In this document: positions 1 to 10,642 of the stretch, piece after piece
Layout of the letters: the number at the start of each line of letters is the position of its first letter
Numbering within the stretch: the stretch's first letter is position 1
Origin: Chloranthus sessilifolius
Taxonomy: Eukaryota > Streptophyta > Magnoliopsida > Chloranthales > Chloranthaceae
Direction: 5' to 3'
DNA length: 64,000 nucleotides
NCBI GenBank assembly: GCA_021018995.1
Contig: CM037590.1
Location: forward strand, 83,298,097-83,362,096
Translations under genes and position numbers: made by a program
The notes under the pieces: model-generated
Seen by the model: the letters and a program-made list of their open reading frames with translations, nothing else
Database searches by the model: none
Told to the model about the DNA's origin: nothing

Positions 1-730
1 TGTATATATTTTTGTTGTTTTTATTTGTGTATACAAAATGGATTTTTTTTTTGTTGCTTTTTGTTTATTTTTTGTTTACATAAAGTAATGGATGTTTGGT
101 TTTTTTTGTTTTTTATTTTATGAATACTAATTTAGGAGAATATTTTTGGGTCTTTGTATATACATATTTTTTGAAAACCAACTAAGGAAAAGGGGTTTTA
201 TTTTTTTGTTTTCTTTTCTTGTTTTGTGTGTTGTTTTTTGGGTTCTAAGGACTTGGTTTTATTATTCTTATTTATTTATATATACAAAAAGGGTCTTGTT
301 TCTTTTGCTTGTAAGAGAAAGAGAGAGTGAGATTTTTTTTTTTTGGGTTTTGATTTTGGGAAGCCTAAAGGAGAGATTTTTTTTTTCTTTTCTTTTTCTA
401 AGAAGGACCTAAATAAAAATAAGTGCGCTCATTTTTGTCTCTCTAGATTTTTGTTTTTAGGAATATAAAGGCATGATTTTTTGTTTATGCTTTTCTGAAC
501 ATAAAAGAAAGACTTCTTCTTTGGTTGTTTTTTTTCTAAACAGAAAAGAACAGGACTTCTCTTTTTTTTTATTTTTCGTTTTTATGAACATAAAGACATG
601 ATTTTTTTATTGACTTGTTTTATTTTTAAACCTAAAAAAGGCACTTTGTTTTATTTTTATTTACTTTTGAAGATAAAAAGGAAAGGACTTCTTTTTTGGA
701 TTTTCAATCTAAAAGGATTTTTTTTGTTCA
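1..730. repeat. T-rich degenerate tandem repeats
   Basis: No gene is visible. The stretch is strongly T-rich on the plus strand. It is built from diverged units of roughly 50-70 bases in which AACATAAA or AATATAAA is followed by purine-rich GGACTTC or GGCATGA and a T run (near 465, 500, 590, 630 and 670). Comparable T-rich stretches lie in the 3' regions of elements C (29280-29520) and D (57300-58400). I read it as the 3' region of a Tat-type element preceding its antisense PMD gene; that assignment is an inference. Confidence 0.45.
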
Positions 731-870
731 GGTATGTGTGTATCTCTTTTTTCTGAAAATGCACAGAAAGAGGGTGAGCATACTTACCTCCCCTTGGTGT
801 GTAGAACAAAATGATTCTTTATCACTGATCTGCACTGATATGATTGTCTTTTGTTGTTTTGTTGCCCTAG

Positions 871-3074
871 AATGTCTGGTGATGAAGAATATGTATCCGA
901 GGAGGGCCATAAGGAAGGGCCCAAGATAGTCTATGGTCCGCGGGGGGAGCAGTTCTTTTGGACAGAGCGAAAAGTGGGCCCTTGGCTCGAAATGCAGGGC
1001 AAGGCTGCCCAGATCGGCTTCCTACACTAACAATACATTCACATTTCAAATTTTGGCATAGCGGGCAAGGTAAATGATAGGTTTAATTTTTTCTTTGTGC
1101 AGCTTCGCTCCATTTCCATGATCTTATGCATTTTCTTTTTGGGTGCAGAACCTGCCCTCTATTGTATTTCGCGGGGGGTGGCTGGATTTTCATGACTTCT
1201 ATCGCTACGTTCCCCTCGTGGTGAAATACCTATTGGGGCAGTCGGGTTTTGGGGAGTTTCTATCCTGCCCCCTATGAGAGCTAATGCAGCGTACTTGAAG
1301 GCGCTAATTGAGCAGTTCCGCCCGAAGACTATGACCTTCCAAATGTCGTACACTGAGATGACCTTGAAGCCCGTAGATTGGGCCATGATTACTGGCATCA
1401 GGATGGGGGGCATACCAATAGCTAGCCTTATGGTGCTGAGCAGAGAGGACATTATCCGATTGATAGGGGCCTATCCCCCTCGCGGGCAGGTGCATGGCAC
1501 CAAGGTTAAGATGGGTTGGCTATCCAGTCTCTACACGACGGATGAGATTGTGGATATGGGTCAGCCAGATAGGGATCTCTATATTACACCCGAGCGGGCG
1601 AGCATCTTGGCCCGTATTACGCTTCTGCTCCTTTTGGGCAAGACCCTCTTCACGAATGAGAGCGGTGGGCGGGTCAGCTTGGCACTATTAAGCATCATGG
1701 AGAACTTCCTTGACATTCATCGGTATGACTGGGGTGGGGCCGGATATGCTTGGCTGATGTATGGCATAGCCCGGGTGACCATTGGGGAGGCTAAATCCGT
1801 CGTTGGCTTTTAGGCCACTTTGGAGGTAATCCCTTGCTCTTTTGCTTTTGTCAGTTTCGCTTGGATGATCTCTATATGCTACTGACTCACTCTTTTATGT
1901 ACTACTCCTCTCAGGTATGAGGGTTCCATCACTTTTATCCTGGGCACCCACTCCTCCATTCAGATGCATATACCTTCCCCCTTCTTAGCAACTGGAACCA
2001 AGCCTGGTGCAGTGTTGTGGGCATGAAGCACCTCGAGATGGGCCTAAGGTACCAACTCGACCTGATGGTCCCTGAGTAGGTAATGCCTCTGTTTATTTCC
2101 GTTTTGACAATTGTCCTTTAATATTACATTGTAATTCTGACTGATCGGTCATCCCTTTACTCGAGTAGATCCTCCACGACCGGTACCTTACCTCCATCTT
2201 CTGGGACCGAGCAGTCGTAGGCCCATCACGCCTATTCAACAATCGCCGCGTGGTCTTCTTTTATGGGGCGCGAGCCAGGGTTTACAATTTAGGGGAGTCG
2301 GTATTGCACCAGTATCAGGGTTATCACGCCATACCCATGGACCTTCCTGCTGATATCATGGACCCGATTGGCAGTATTGAGGAGCTTACCGCAGCTTTCC
2401 ACCAAAATAGGATCCCCACCAATGCCCTTCTTGTGCCCGGGGATTATCATATATGGTACGAGTGCCTTCCATATAAGTTCATTTTGCCCCACTTCGTCCC
2501 TAGCACCAACTTTCTTGCCTTCGGTGGCTCGCATGCTCAGGTAATTCTCCTTTCTAGTCTAGTCCCCTTTTATTTTAATTCAGCCTTTGTTCCTTCTGAG
2601 CAGATTTCTATTTTGTTCATAGTTTGCTCAAGGGGATGACTCAGATGGGGGAGCGAAGGTGGGTGCTACTGATACTTCGGGAGCAGGTCCTTCGGGTGCT
2701 GGCCCTTCTGGTGGCGGTCCCTCGGGTGAGGGCTCCTTCGGTGCCGGTCCGTCGGGTATCTCTCATGCGGGTGCCCTTGGTGGTGATCCACCCGTGGTCT
2801 ATGGGACCTATGATAGCTTCCTCTCGGGCCTCTGTGCTGATGTGGATAGGCATGCTCGTATCTCAGCTGAAGCAGCTCGGGTCCCACCTCCCAAGGTGAT
2901 TACAGGGGTAAGCCTTCTCAAGATCATTTTTTCTTTATCTCGGCTCCTTTTGCATATATTTTGTAATTGCCCCGATAACTGACATCCTATCCCTCTGAAT
3001 GTAGGACTTTGACTCAGCTATGGAGTATGCGGCATATCATCGTAACATTGCAGAGCTTCGGGACGTGAAGACCG
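871..3074 (+). pseudogene. plant mobile domain (PMD, aminotransferase-like) gene 1, broken
   Basis: PMD proteins occur in plants as host genes and inside transposons; no biochemical activity is established for this group. Exon 1 starts at ATG 871 (MSGDEEYVSEEG) and ends at 1069 before GTAAAT. The next exon starts after CAG at 1149 and runs to a GTAATC donor at 1826. The core at 1274-1813 shows the family signature: LIEQFRP, then FQMSYTEMTLKPVDWAMITG, then a Y-D-W-G block near 1725. Later pieces lie at 2220-2540 (FGARARVYNLGE-like region), 2640-2895 (Gly/Ser/Pro-rich hinge) and 3005-3072. Breaks seen: TAA in exon 1 near 1027, a one-base frameshift near 1272, and TAG at 1811. The likely context is an antisense gene of a Tat element. 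It could instead be a lone degenerate host or MULE-derived copy. Confidence 0.75.
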
Positions 3075-3639
3075 TGAGTATTCTGTTGCTCTGCTTTTCC
3101 TGTTAATTCCATGATCCTTTGTTCCCCAATTGATCCTGATCTCTGATTTTGACTATGACTTGCAACGTGCACGCGCCAAGGGTCGCCCTCTTTGCTAAGC
3201 CGAATTTCACAGGCATGGTTATGGGTTGGGGGTATTCGGACCTTCCAAAGCTCCTCACGTCGGTGGAAGATTTCAAAGGGTGCCAGCAAAGATTAGGTCC
3301 TAGTTTCTGCATTTTTGAACAATTCAAACATTTTAGTACTTTTGAGATAGTTTTATTGGGATTTTTGCAAAGTTTGTAATAGATTTTGTGGTATGGGATG
3401 ATTATATGTTTAGACACGTTCAGTGCTTTTCTTTGATTGCAATGCCATCTCTCTCTTGAATATATCCAGATCTCGATGGCTGCCCATGAAAGTGGCCCTC
3501 GATGCTGCATGCCTTGGTGTGGGCTTTTCCAGCATGAGAGTCAAACCTATTTTTATGTTAGATGCCCTTTTAATTCTTAGGTGCAGATGTTTTTACACAA
3601 TAGGTGAACCAGGTGAGTAGGCTAAGGGGGCCAGCAATG
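3075..3639. other. 3' part of PMD gene 1 or spacer, no clear gene
   Basis: After the exon ending at 3072 (donor GTGAGT) I find no further convincing PMD exon. Short open frames here have no recognisable family. The stretch probably holds introns and the degraded 3' end of PMD gene 1, up to the LTR that begins near 3640. Confidence 0.4.
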
Positions 3640-4454
3640 GCCCACAAAAATTCCCAAAAACCCAGAAAAAGTGGCATTGGGGGGGGGGGGGGGTTTGTGC
3701 TGGCACAACTATTAGTTGTGCCAGGTGCTTAATCTGGGACAAATTGTACTAGCGCAATAATAGTTGCGCTAGTTTTGGCCTGGGGAGTTGTGGGGCCTTA
3801 TATACTCGAACCAGTCCAAATTCCCTCTCTTTTCCTTTTGACTTGGCCTTTTTTCCCGATTCCTTTTCTCCTTTCTTTCCCAAGGGCGGGTCCATCAACA
3901 TACATTGAGTTTTATATTCTTGAAAATCTTTGTACGTCTATGGACCCGCTTTCCAACCCTCCCTTACAAGGAGGGCCCGAAACCAATTTACTTATTCCTT
4001 TGGGCTTGGGGCCCAATTTTCTTAAAATAGACTAGTGTTTCAGTGTACATTTCGACCATATACTATTATTTCAGTATATAGTCTCCCTACATTGGGATCT
4101 GAGCTACAGAGCTATTGTTTCAGCCTGTGTTCAGCCATGTACTATTATTTCAGTGCATTGTTCCCACGTCAGGGTCATGGGGCCTGAGCCACAAAGCTAT
4201 TATTTCAGCCTGTGTCCAGCCATATACTATTGTTTTAGCATATGATCCCATGTTAGGGTAAAGGGATCTGAACTACAGTGCTATTGTTTCAGCCTATGTT
4301 AAACCATATACTATTATTTTAGTATATGGTCCCTTCGTCAGAGTGTGAAACTTCCAGAGAAGGTAAATCCTTCCCAAAAAGTCACGGGCAATGTCGATGG
4401 TTGACCGAATAGATTTGTATATTCTGAGAGGGCAAAATGGGTGTGTCTACAGTT
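3640..4454 (-). mobile_element. LTR end (L0) of element E, minus orientation
   Basis: The right 400 bases match the U3 side of the Tat-type LTRs elsewhere in the window: the repeated phrase GCTATTGTTTCAGCC, then GGTTGACCGAATAG and the terminus GTGTGTCTACA at 4454 (TGTAGACACAC in sense). The left edge near 3640 is placed because CCCAAAAACCCAG..AAAAAGTGGC resembles the U5 edge of the LTR at 8887; it may be off by tens of bases. No target duplication could be verified. Beyond it, GTTCCCTCTAC reads as a polypurine tract on the minus strand, so this is a 3' LTR with the element body to the right. Confidence 0.55.
3679..3773. repeat. G15 run followed by two perfect hairpins
   Basis: A run of 15 G at 3679-3693 is followed by a palindrome at 3701-3723 (arms TGGCACAACTA and TAGTTGTGCCA, one-base spacer) and another at 3748-3773 (arms ACTAGCGCAA and TTGCGCTAGT, six-base spacer). 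They lie inside the L0 LTR. Confidence 0.85.
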
Positions 4455-5506
4455 CCCTCTACTACAACTAATTCTCTTAGGACCGCGGTTATTTCAACAG
4501 TCGGCTTTTCCAGGATCACTGTAATTGCTACAAGTTCTTGCGTGGTCTCTGGTATAGAAGAAGTACCCATCGTTTGTGTAGAAATAGGAATATTCTTTTT
4601 ATTTTCAGAGCTCAGAGTTCTCCTACAAGCCACGGCTGTTAGGCCTTCTTCTGGTCTGGGTAAGGCCTTTTCCTTGGGATCAAAGTTATATCCCACATTC
4701 ATCAATAGGTTTGTAATAAAACCTCCAAAGGGCATACATAATTTATTCATTTGATACTTTTCTTGACTCAGTTTCTCTCTCACGGTGTTAATGACTTCTA
4801 ACAGATAGGATGGAACATCGAACCAAATTCAATTAGCCATTAAGTACAAAACTCTCATAAAGAGTGCTCTGCATTGGGTTCCATGACCCGTAGGGTGGAT
4901 AGTCTTGTGAATCAAGACATTCAGGAAGTGGAGTTGTAAGTTTCATGATTCCAAATCCTTATGCAAGAAAAATGATCTGTCTTTTGGGGGTTTACCTAGC
5001 AATTCTGTCGCCATCTGAATAAAATCTAGAAGAGTATTGGGATGTTCTCATAAGATGTTGGCTTCCGGGTTGTCAGGGGACACTTCAGGTCTTTCTAAGG
5101 GTGCGTTCATGACCCTAACAATCATTGCCTTTGTTACAAGTATTGGAAATCCGTCAATGGTTGTGGAAAGAGCTGGGAATGGACCCTTGCTGCTATTAAT
5201 CATATTTTCATAAAACAGTCTTACCAATCTCGGGTAAACTCGTGTGACTCCGGGCTCTAAGAAGTAATGAAGCCCTGCATCCTTAAAATACTTGATTGAA
5301 TCTCCACTACTTTCAAATTTTTTCCAAAAGGTAACGTCCACAGCAACCTCGGCTCCCACAAGATGATGTTTCATTGAGGTTGGGATCCGATCTAATGTCC
5401 TATCATAGGACATTGGCTTTTTGCCTTTATCCATGTTTGTTCTCTTCTTAGGGGTAGATATTAATTTAGTTTCCATTCCCTCTCTTGGTGTTTCTCTGGT
5501 AACCAC
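4382..5506 (-). pseudogene. ORF2-like 'putative plant transposon protein', element E
   Basis: Two minus-strand blocks, 5506-5048 and 4783-4382, belong to one broken gene. The first starts MVTRETPREGMETK, has a basic stretch (TPKKRTNMDKGKKP) and then a domain with FWKKFESSGDS, PRLVRLFYENM and MIVRVMNAPLE. The region 5047-4784 joins them with stops and shifts but still reads LLGKPPKDRSFFLHKDL and TGHGTQCRALFMRVLYLM. The last block has KLCMPFGGFITNLLMNVGYNF. This architecture (basic N-terminus, conserved transposon domain) matches ORF2 of elements A and B, which lies between pol and the 3' LTR. The reading frame runs into LTR L0. The function is unknown; an envelope role is not supported because no signal peptide or membrane segment is visible. 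Confidence 0.6.
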
Positions 5507-5867
5507 CCTTAATGATTTGGACTTCTTTTTAGGTGGGTTTGTTGCTTTTGATTTAGCTTTAAGGGCAGCAAACCACCGGAATCGAACAGAAAATGCAAGG
5601 GAGGTATAAGAAACAAAAATGGTTGAGTCATGTACAAAGGATTTTCAAAAAATATAGGAAATGTAGGAGTAAAAATGGAGAGTTTAAAAATGGGGCCAAC
5701 GTATCCTCTCATGAATATGTAGGCCCTTATTTCAGTGATGACCTGCTGAATCGGTCATCACACATATTTTAAACTTAGAGTTGTCGGTTTTAGCTCTAAC
5801 TTTCCAGCAATCGTGAATGCGAACTCTCGCATCAGTTACTTGTAATCGCTACGTTTTAACTGATGAT

Positions 5868-5993
5868 CTTATAAAAAAAGGTATGACGATTGATCGTAAA
5901 TCTATACGATTGTTCGTACTAATATACATTTAGGACTATATTACGATTGTTCGTACTAATAGACATTTAAGACTATTACAATTGTTCGTGCTT
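5868..5993 (-). promoter_or_regulatory. ACGAT palindrome array and TATA-like site 5' of E ORF2
   Basis: Four units lie at about 5886, 5906, 5943 and 5978. The first is a perfect palindrome, ACGATTGATCGT; the next two read ACGATTGTTCGTACTAATA; the last is ACAATTGTTCG. On the minus strand the array lies upstream of TTTTATAAG (5868-5876) and of the ORF2-like gene. This is the same layout as the spacer promoters of A and B. Promoter function is inferred. Confidence 0.5.
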
Positions 5994-6069
5994 TTCCATA
6001 ATTTGGCTTGTAATTTACTACCTAAGTTTCTAGGCAATTACAAAATGGTTTACATAATTTACAAAAGGG

Positions 6070-6689
6070 GCAACGGATGAGTCGGTAGCTCAACAGAGCC
6101 ATGAGGTTGTTAGTTTGGAATATGGGGAGTTAGTGTCTCCCCCAAGAACACTTGTCCTCTAGGATTGTTGATTGGCTATGTTGGCAATTGGCCACTCTCT
6201 CTTTGCCACTTGCGAAGCTAGTTGGACAATCTGGCTCTCCAACTTTATAATGGACTGAGTGTGTGAATGGAGTACTTGGGAGAATTGAGTAAGCTGGGAT
6301 AAATCTTTTGAATGTTGATGGGACTGCTGCTACAAATCTTGAAAGATTTGAACAACTGTGGCATCGGTAATATTACTCGGTGGTCCAAATTGGGGCAGTA
6401 CAGCTAACATTTGAGGTCTTTGGTGGAAAACTTGGGTTTGGGAAAATCGAGGTTGCACAACTGATGGAGCTAGTTGTGCCCCGCTAGTGGATCCATAGTT
6501 AAATCCAGAGTGGTTCCTCCACATTGGTTTATATCTGTTCCCATAGTCTCCCCTTTGAAAGGTCATTACTTGTTCGTTCTCCACCACCTCTTGATATGAT
6601 GGCACAGTGAGGTTCTCAGTATAAGGAAAACTCTGACAATTTGAATAGTTTGCTAAAGGTCTATTTGAAGTATTAGGTTTGGTAGCCAT
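6070..6689 (-). pseudogene. Athila-type gag C-terminal half, element E
   Basis: The minus frame from 6689 has YKPMWRNHSGFNYGS, the Trp-Arg-Asn-His block that follows the zinc knuckle in Athila gag. After a stop at 6330 the frame continues with LESQIVQLASQVAKRESGQLP and NNPRGQ, matching the gag end KREEGKLPSQP of A and B. The matrix/capsid region and zinc knuckle are absent, as are protease, RT and integrase. The ORF2-like gene follows directly, so pol was deleted or never present in this copy. Confidence 0.65.
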
Positions 6690-7125
6690 TAACTTTCAAG
6701 TCAAAACTAACGCATGACCAGTCGCATGAGTGATTGTGATACCTCTCTTTCTCGCGTGGCCTTCTAAAGAGATTGCTCGAGCGATTTTAAATTCGTGCGC
6801 GCGAGTTCAGTAGTTTCTTATGATTTTTGCTATTTTCTGTTTGGTTTCTTCTCCTCATGTTAATTTTATCTTTTTCTCTTCCATTTACATCAAGATTTCG
6901 AGTACGTGGTCTATACACACATACCCACTACATGAATTTAAAACATGGAACTCCATTAGTCAACTCTTGGCAATACTTGATGATTTGCGACTCATGTTAG
7001 ACGTCCTTAACATAATGTTAACTATTTGATAACCATCATATTTGCTAAATGACAATTATATAAAAGTGATTCATTAATCTTATACACCACATTGCAATAA
7101 CTCAAAATTTTACATGGCTCCTTCG
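6690..7125. other. unassigned spacer between E gag and Tekay pol
   Basis: No gene is seen. It contains CpG-rich words (CTCGCGTGG, GCTCGAGCG, GTGCGCGCGAG at 6750-6805) and then AT-rich DNA. The right part should be the 3' untranslated region of the Tekay-like element. The junction between E and Tekay must lie here, but I could not fix it. Confidence 0.35.
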
Positions 7126-7518
7126 CTCAATTTATTCGAAGAGTTGCGGGTACGGATTACTTATGTCCGACTCATGTTCCCAAGTAGCTTCTTCTGTCGA
7201 ATGGTTTCTCCACCTCACGAGTACCAACGGGATGCGTTTGGTATGCAACACTTGCTCCTTTCGATCAAGAATCTATATTGGCTCTTCTCTAATAGTCAAG
7301 TCTTCTTGAATCTTGATCGGTTGATATTCTAAGATGTGAGTTGGATCCTTCACGTACTTCCTTAGTATCGACACGTTAAATACGTTATGCATGCTCGATA
7401 GTTGCGATGGTAGAGCAACTCGATACGCAACTTCTCCAACTCTTCCCAAAACCTCAAATGGTCCTACATAACATGGACTAAACTTCCCACATTTTCCGAC
7501 GCACATTACACCCTTCAT
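7126..7518 (-). pseudogene. Tekay-like pol C-terminus with chromodomain
   Basis: The minus frame reads MKGVMCVGKCGKFSPCYVG, then GPFEVLGRVGEVAYRVALP and LSSMHNVFNVSILRKYV, the conserved integrase C-terminus of chromovirus gypsy elements. Past a stop near 7273 it continues with ILDRKEQVLHTKRIP and a chromodomain-like W-R-N-H-S-TEEATWE block ending PYPQLFE before TAA near 7126. In this family the chromodomain directs integration to chromatin. The order (LSSMHNVF, PTHILEY, chromodomain) is typical of the Tekay/Del clade. Confidence 0.85.
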
Positions 7519-8170
7519 GGGTGAAATCTTTATGAATACTTTATCTGCGTGTTAAAACTCAACGCCAATTCCTTTCAGATCGGCATAGCTTTTCTGCCGG
7601 CTCTGTGCTACTTTTAATCTCTCACAGATCAAGCATACTACTTCGGTGGTAGTCTCAATAATTTCTGGAAATTGGAGATTTACATCTTTGACCGTATAGT
7701 GCTTCGTAGGGAGCTATACTGATGCTTGTTTGATAGCTGTTATTGTATGCAAACTCGATCAATGGTAAGTATTGATCTCACGATCCTTGAAAATCAAGCA
7801 TACAGACTCTGAGCATGTCCTCTACAATCTGGTTCACCCTTTTGGTCTGTTAATCTGTTTATGGGTGAAACGCAGAGAAGGAGTATAACCTTGAACCCAT
7901 TCCCTCTTCTAATTTCTGCCAAAATTGCGATATATACAATGGGTCTTTATCCGAAACAATGCCCACAGGAATACCATGCAATCGAATAATCTCTTTCAGG
8001 TACATCTCTGCAAGTCTACTCGTATGCTTAGTGTTGTAAGATAAGAAATGAGCTGACTTGGTTAGCCTATCTATGATTACCCATATTGCATTGTGTCCCT
8101 TCATCATTCTCGATAATCCTAAAATAAAGTCCATGGAAATAGATTCCCATTTCCATTTTGGTATCGGTAA
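7519..8170 (-). pseudogene. Tekay-like integrase core
   Basis: Minus-strand 8134-7859 gives MDFILGLSRMMKGHNAIWVI, then DRLTKSAHFLSY, IIRLHGIPVGIVSDKDPLY and FWQKLEEGMGSRLYSFSAFHP. This holds the first two Asp of the D,D-35-E triad: Asp of MDFI and Asp of SDKDP. Between 7858 and 7519 the frame is broken, but RLKVAQSRQKSY and related pieces remain. The Glu part is degraded. Confidence 0.85.
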
Positions 8171-8173
8171 AGG

Positions 8174-8886
8174 CTATAATAGACTCGATGGATGTCGATG
8201 ATCCACTTTCACTTGCTGGGACACACACTTTAAGACGCACTCAGTGGCATCCTTCTTCAAACCTCTCCACCAAAAGTTCTTCTTAAGATCCTGGTACATC
8301 TTGGTACCACCCGGATGAATAGCATATTTGGACTTATGGGCCTCTTCAAGGATTGTATGCCGGAGATCAACATCGATCAGTATACATAGACGCCCTCTGA
8401 ACAGTAGCGATTCATCCTCGTTGATGGAGAAATCTAGTCTAGTACCATCGGTTACACCACGTCTAATCTCGGTAAGCTCTGCATCATTCATCTGAAGCTC
8501 GTAGATGCCATCGAAGATCGTCGATCTGATCTTGATGTTTGCCACTAAGGCTCCTGAATCTTTCACCTCAATGTTTTTCCTATAAAATGAGATTGCCTCT
8601 AATAAATTCCATCTACGGATCCCCATGATGAGGCTCAATAACTAAACTAATCTCTTTTGACTCAAAGCATCTGCCACGACGTTTGCCTTACCTAGATGAT
8701 ATTGAATGGAGCAATCATAGTCTTTGAGAAACTCAATCCATCTTCTCTGCCTTATATTTAGATCCTTCTGGGTAAACAGGTACTTGAGGCTCTTATGATC
8801 AGTGAATATCTCAAAGGTTTCCTCGTAAAGGTAATGCCTCTATATCTTTAATGTAAAGATCACTGTTGCCAATTCAAGATCATGTG
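8174..8886 (-). pseudogene. Tekay-like RNase H and integrase zinc-binding region
   Basis: Minus-strand 8886-8640 reads DLELATV, then a broken [14 protein letters not shown] block, the RNase H core of gypsy pol, ending with the ADALSQK-type motif. Block 8638-8174 reads HTILEEAHKSKYAIHPGGTK and WWRGLKKDATECVLKC, the HHCC zinc finger ahead of integrase. At 8882-8886 the frame is cut by insertion of element C. The upstream codons (ending NYPTH) are found at 52206-52312. Confidence 0.87.
8882..8886. repeat. target site duplication ATGTG, left of element C
   Basis: ATGTG directly precedes the LTR terminus TGTTGG at 8887 and recurs at 52206-52210 directly after the terminus TGTCTACA. Both copies fall in the same point of the split Tekay pol. 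Confidence 0.92.
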
Positions 8887-9329
8887 TGTTGGTTCACGCT
8901 TTTCCTGGGTCCCTTTTGGTCCCCGGAAGAAGTGGCCCAATTCGGTTCGAGTGGACTCTGGCTAGGGCGGTGGAATAATAAACTATAAAATATTAAATTG
9001 TTGAAATTAAAGAGGCGAATATTAAATGAAGAATATCTGGGTTGATGTGATTGCCACCTGCAGATATTTATCAACGCTGCAACACGTCATTGATCACGCA
9101 GGGAGATGTAGGTTGACTCCTTTACTGAACTGTTGGCCACCCGATTCCAGCAGCTATGGGTTGCCTAAGACCTAACTAGCTTGGTTTCCTAATTCTACTG
9201 GGAATCTACTCTAAGAAAAGGGTGGTGGCCCGCACGCTTGAGAGGATCGGCCCCATTCCCGGGTACCCTCTATAAGCTCCCATGGGTAAATCAGTTGGCT
9301 AAGGGCTGTTTTGTGAATATTATAGATTG

Positions 9330-9660
9330 AAAACTGAATTTAAGTTAGAAAATTGAGGATTTATGAATCGAAATTATGGGTTTTAAGAGTTAAGAATTAA
9401 GAATCAAAACTAGAACTGAGGGCTATTGAACTAGAAGTAAGAAATTAGGAACTAGAACTAGAAATTAAGAACTAGAACTTAAAAGAATAAGAACTAAGAT
9501 CTAAAACTCAGAGAGATTAAGAACTATTGAACTAGAAGTAAGAATTAGGAACTAGAACTAGAAATTAAGAACTAGAACTTAAAAGAATAAGTACTAGATC
9601 TAAAACTCATAGAGATTAAGAACTGAAAACTAAGAATTAAGACCTAAGAACTAGAAATAG
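9330..9660. repeat. AG-rich minisatellite, unit near TAAGAACTAGAA
   Basis: Dense repeats of AAGAACTAGAA and AATTAAGAACTAGAAC. A longer segment repeats nearly exactly at about 9420-9500 and 9520-9600. Related repeats fill 53040-53560 of LTR L3, but they are absent from the right LTR of C. Confidence 0.8.
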
Positions 9661-9795
9661 ATTACCTGTAGCTAAGCGCTTCTGCCTCCTTCCAATGTTG
9701 CAGGGAGAAGAAACTCGAGCTTAGGAACGGCCTGAGCTCGAGAGAGAGAGATCTCTATTGAAATTCATGTTTTTTGGGGTGATGTAAGGGGGTCT

Positions 9796-9802
9796 TTTTA
9801 TA
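9796..9802 (-). promoter_or_regulatory. TATA box of element C left LTR
   Basis: The minus strand reads CCTATAAAAAGACC. The same box is kept at 51331-51338 in the other LTR and as CCTATAAACAGG at 53691-53696 in L3. The palindrome array lies immediately upstream in the sense of transcription. Confidence 0.7.
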
Positions 9803-9810
9803 GGTAGTGG

Positions 9811-10450
9811 GCTAATTCTGTGCATGTGGGGATGTGCGAAATTGGTGAATTCCACGCATGTGGGAACGAGCTTAATTAAATTCTACGCAGTGGCATATGT
9901 GTTTGATTCAGTTCAAGTTGGCTTGTGAACATGGCTTCCTTGTCCTAGTATACCTAGAGAGCTTATTCCGCATAGTGGATCGCATAGTGGAGTATGTGCT
10001 CGATTCGATTCCACGCAGTGGAGTATGTGCTTGATCGTAAGTTTAGGCGGTCTAAAGAGTTAGAGGCGGGGTTCAACTGGGAACCAATTCTGTGCATCTA
10101 GTGGCACGTGGAATCTAATTCTCCACAAAGGGGTATGTGCGAGATTTGGGTCCCTGGGCGGTTTGGGGAGTTAGAGTCCTAGTCCAGTTTGGACTCATTC
10201 CGTGTATATGGACATACATGGAATCAATTTCACGTAAGTGGGTCTGCGTGGGATCGAGGTCGTCGGGAGGTTAGGGGAAGTGGAGTTCTAGTCCAATCTG
10301 GACCTATTTCGTGTGTATGAGAACACGTGGGATCAATTTCATGCTAGTGTATCTGTGCGAAATCGAGAACTTCAGCGGTGCATAGAAGTTTGTGTCGCGC
10401 AAGTGTATTTACGTGGAATCCAATTCTGTGCAAGTGTGTTTACGTGAAAT
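9811..10450. repeat. palindrome array in C left LTR (ATTCCACG..CGTGGAAT type)
   Basis: About ten imperfect inverted units, spaced 45-70 bases, have the form AATTCCRCGC, a short centre with GTG, then YGTGGAATC. Clear units lie near 9812, 9845, 10010, 10090, 10195 and 10400. The same array recurs in the right LTR (51345-51970). Confidence 0.75.
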
Positions 10451-10637
10451 TGGGAACTTTTGAGGCTTTAACGGGTTAAAGCCGCAGAGCTATTGTTTCA
10501 GCTCGAGGTCTCGACCATATGTTATTGTTTCAGCAATGGTCCCCATATTAGGGTCGTAAAGTCTTTGAAGAAAGTCAGTCCTTATCTAGAGATCGTTAGT
10601 AAGGTCAAAGGTTAATCAAATAGGATTATATACCTAG

Positions 10638-10642
10638 AGAGG
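10638..10642. repeat. target site duplication AGAGG, left of element A
   Basis: AGAGG precedes the 5' LTR of A and recurs at 27405-27409 after the 3' LTR terminus CAACA. Joining the flanks gives the U3 terminus seen in related LTRs (GAGAGGCAAAAATTGGGGTG). Confidence 0.88.

Larger units (their letters stand above)
8887..10642 (-). mobile_element. left (3') LTR of element C, main part (L1)
   Basis: The LTR reads in minus orientation; its last 20 bases (27410-27429, ending TGTCTACA) were cut off by insertion of element A. It contains a TATA box on the minus strand at 9796-9802, an array of imperfect palindromes at 9811-10450 upstream of it, and AG-rich repeats at 9330-9660 in the transcribed part. 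Against the right LTR it carries about 470 extra bases around 9231-9700. Confidence 0.88.

Noticed and set aside
2641..2887. Minus-strand Arg/His-rich frames
   Set aside because: Shadow of the Gly/Ser/Pro-rich hinge of PMD gene 1.
6700..6810. CTCGCG words as evidence for a third copy of element A
   Set aside because: Only three or four words and no LTR sequence around them; too little to call.
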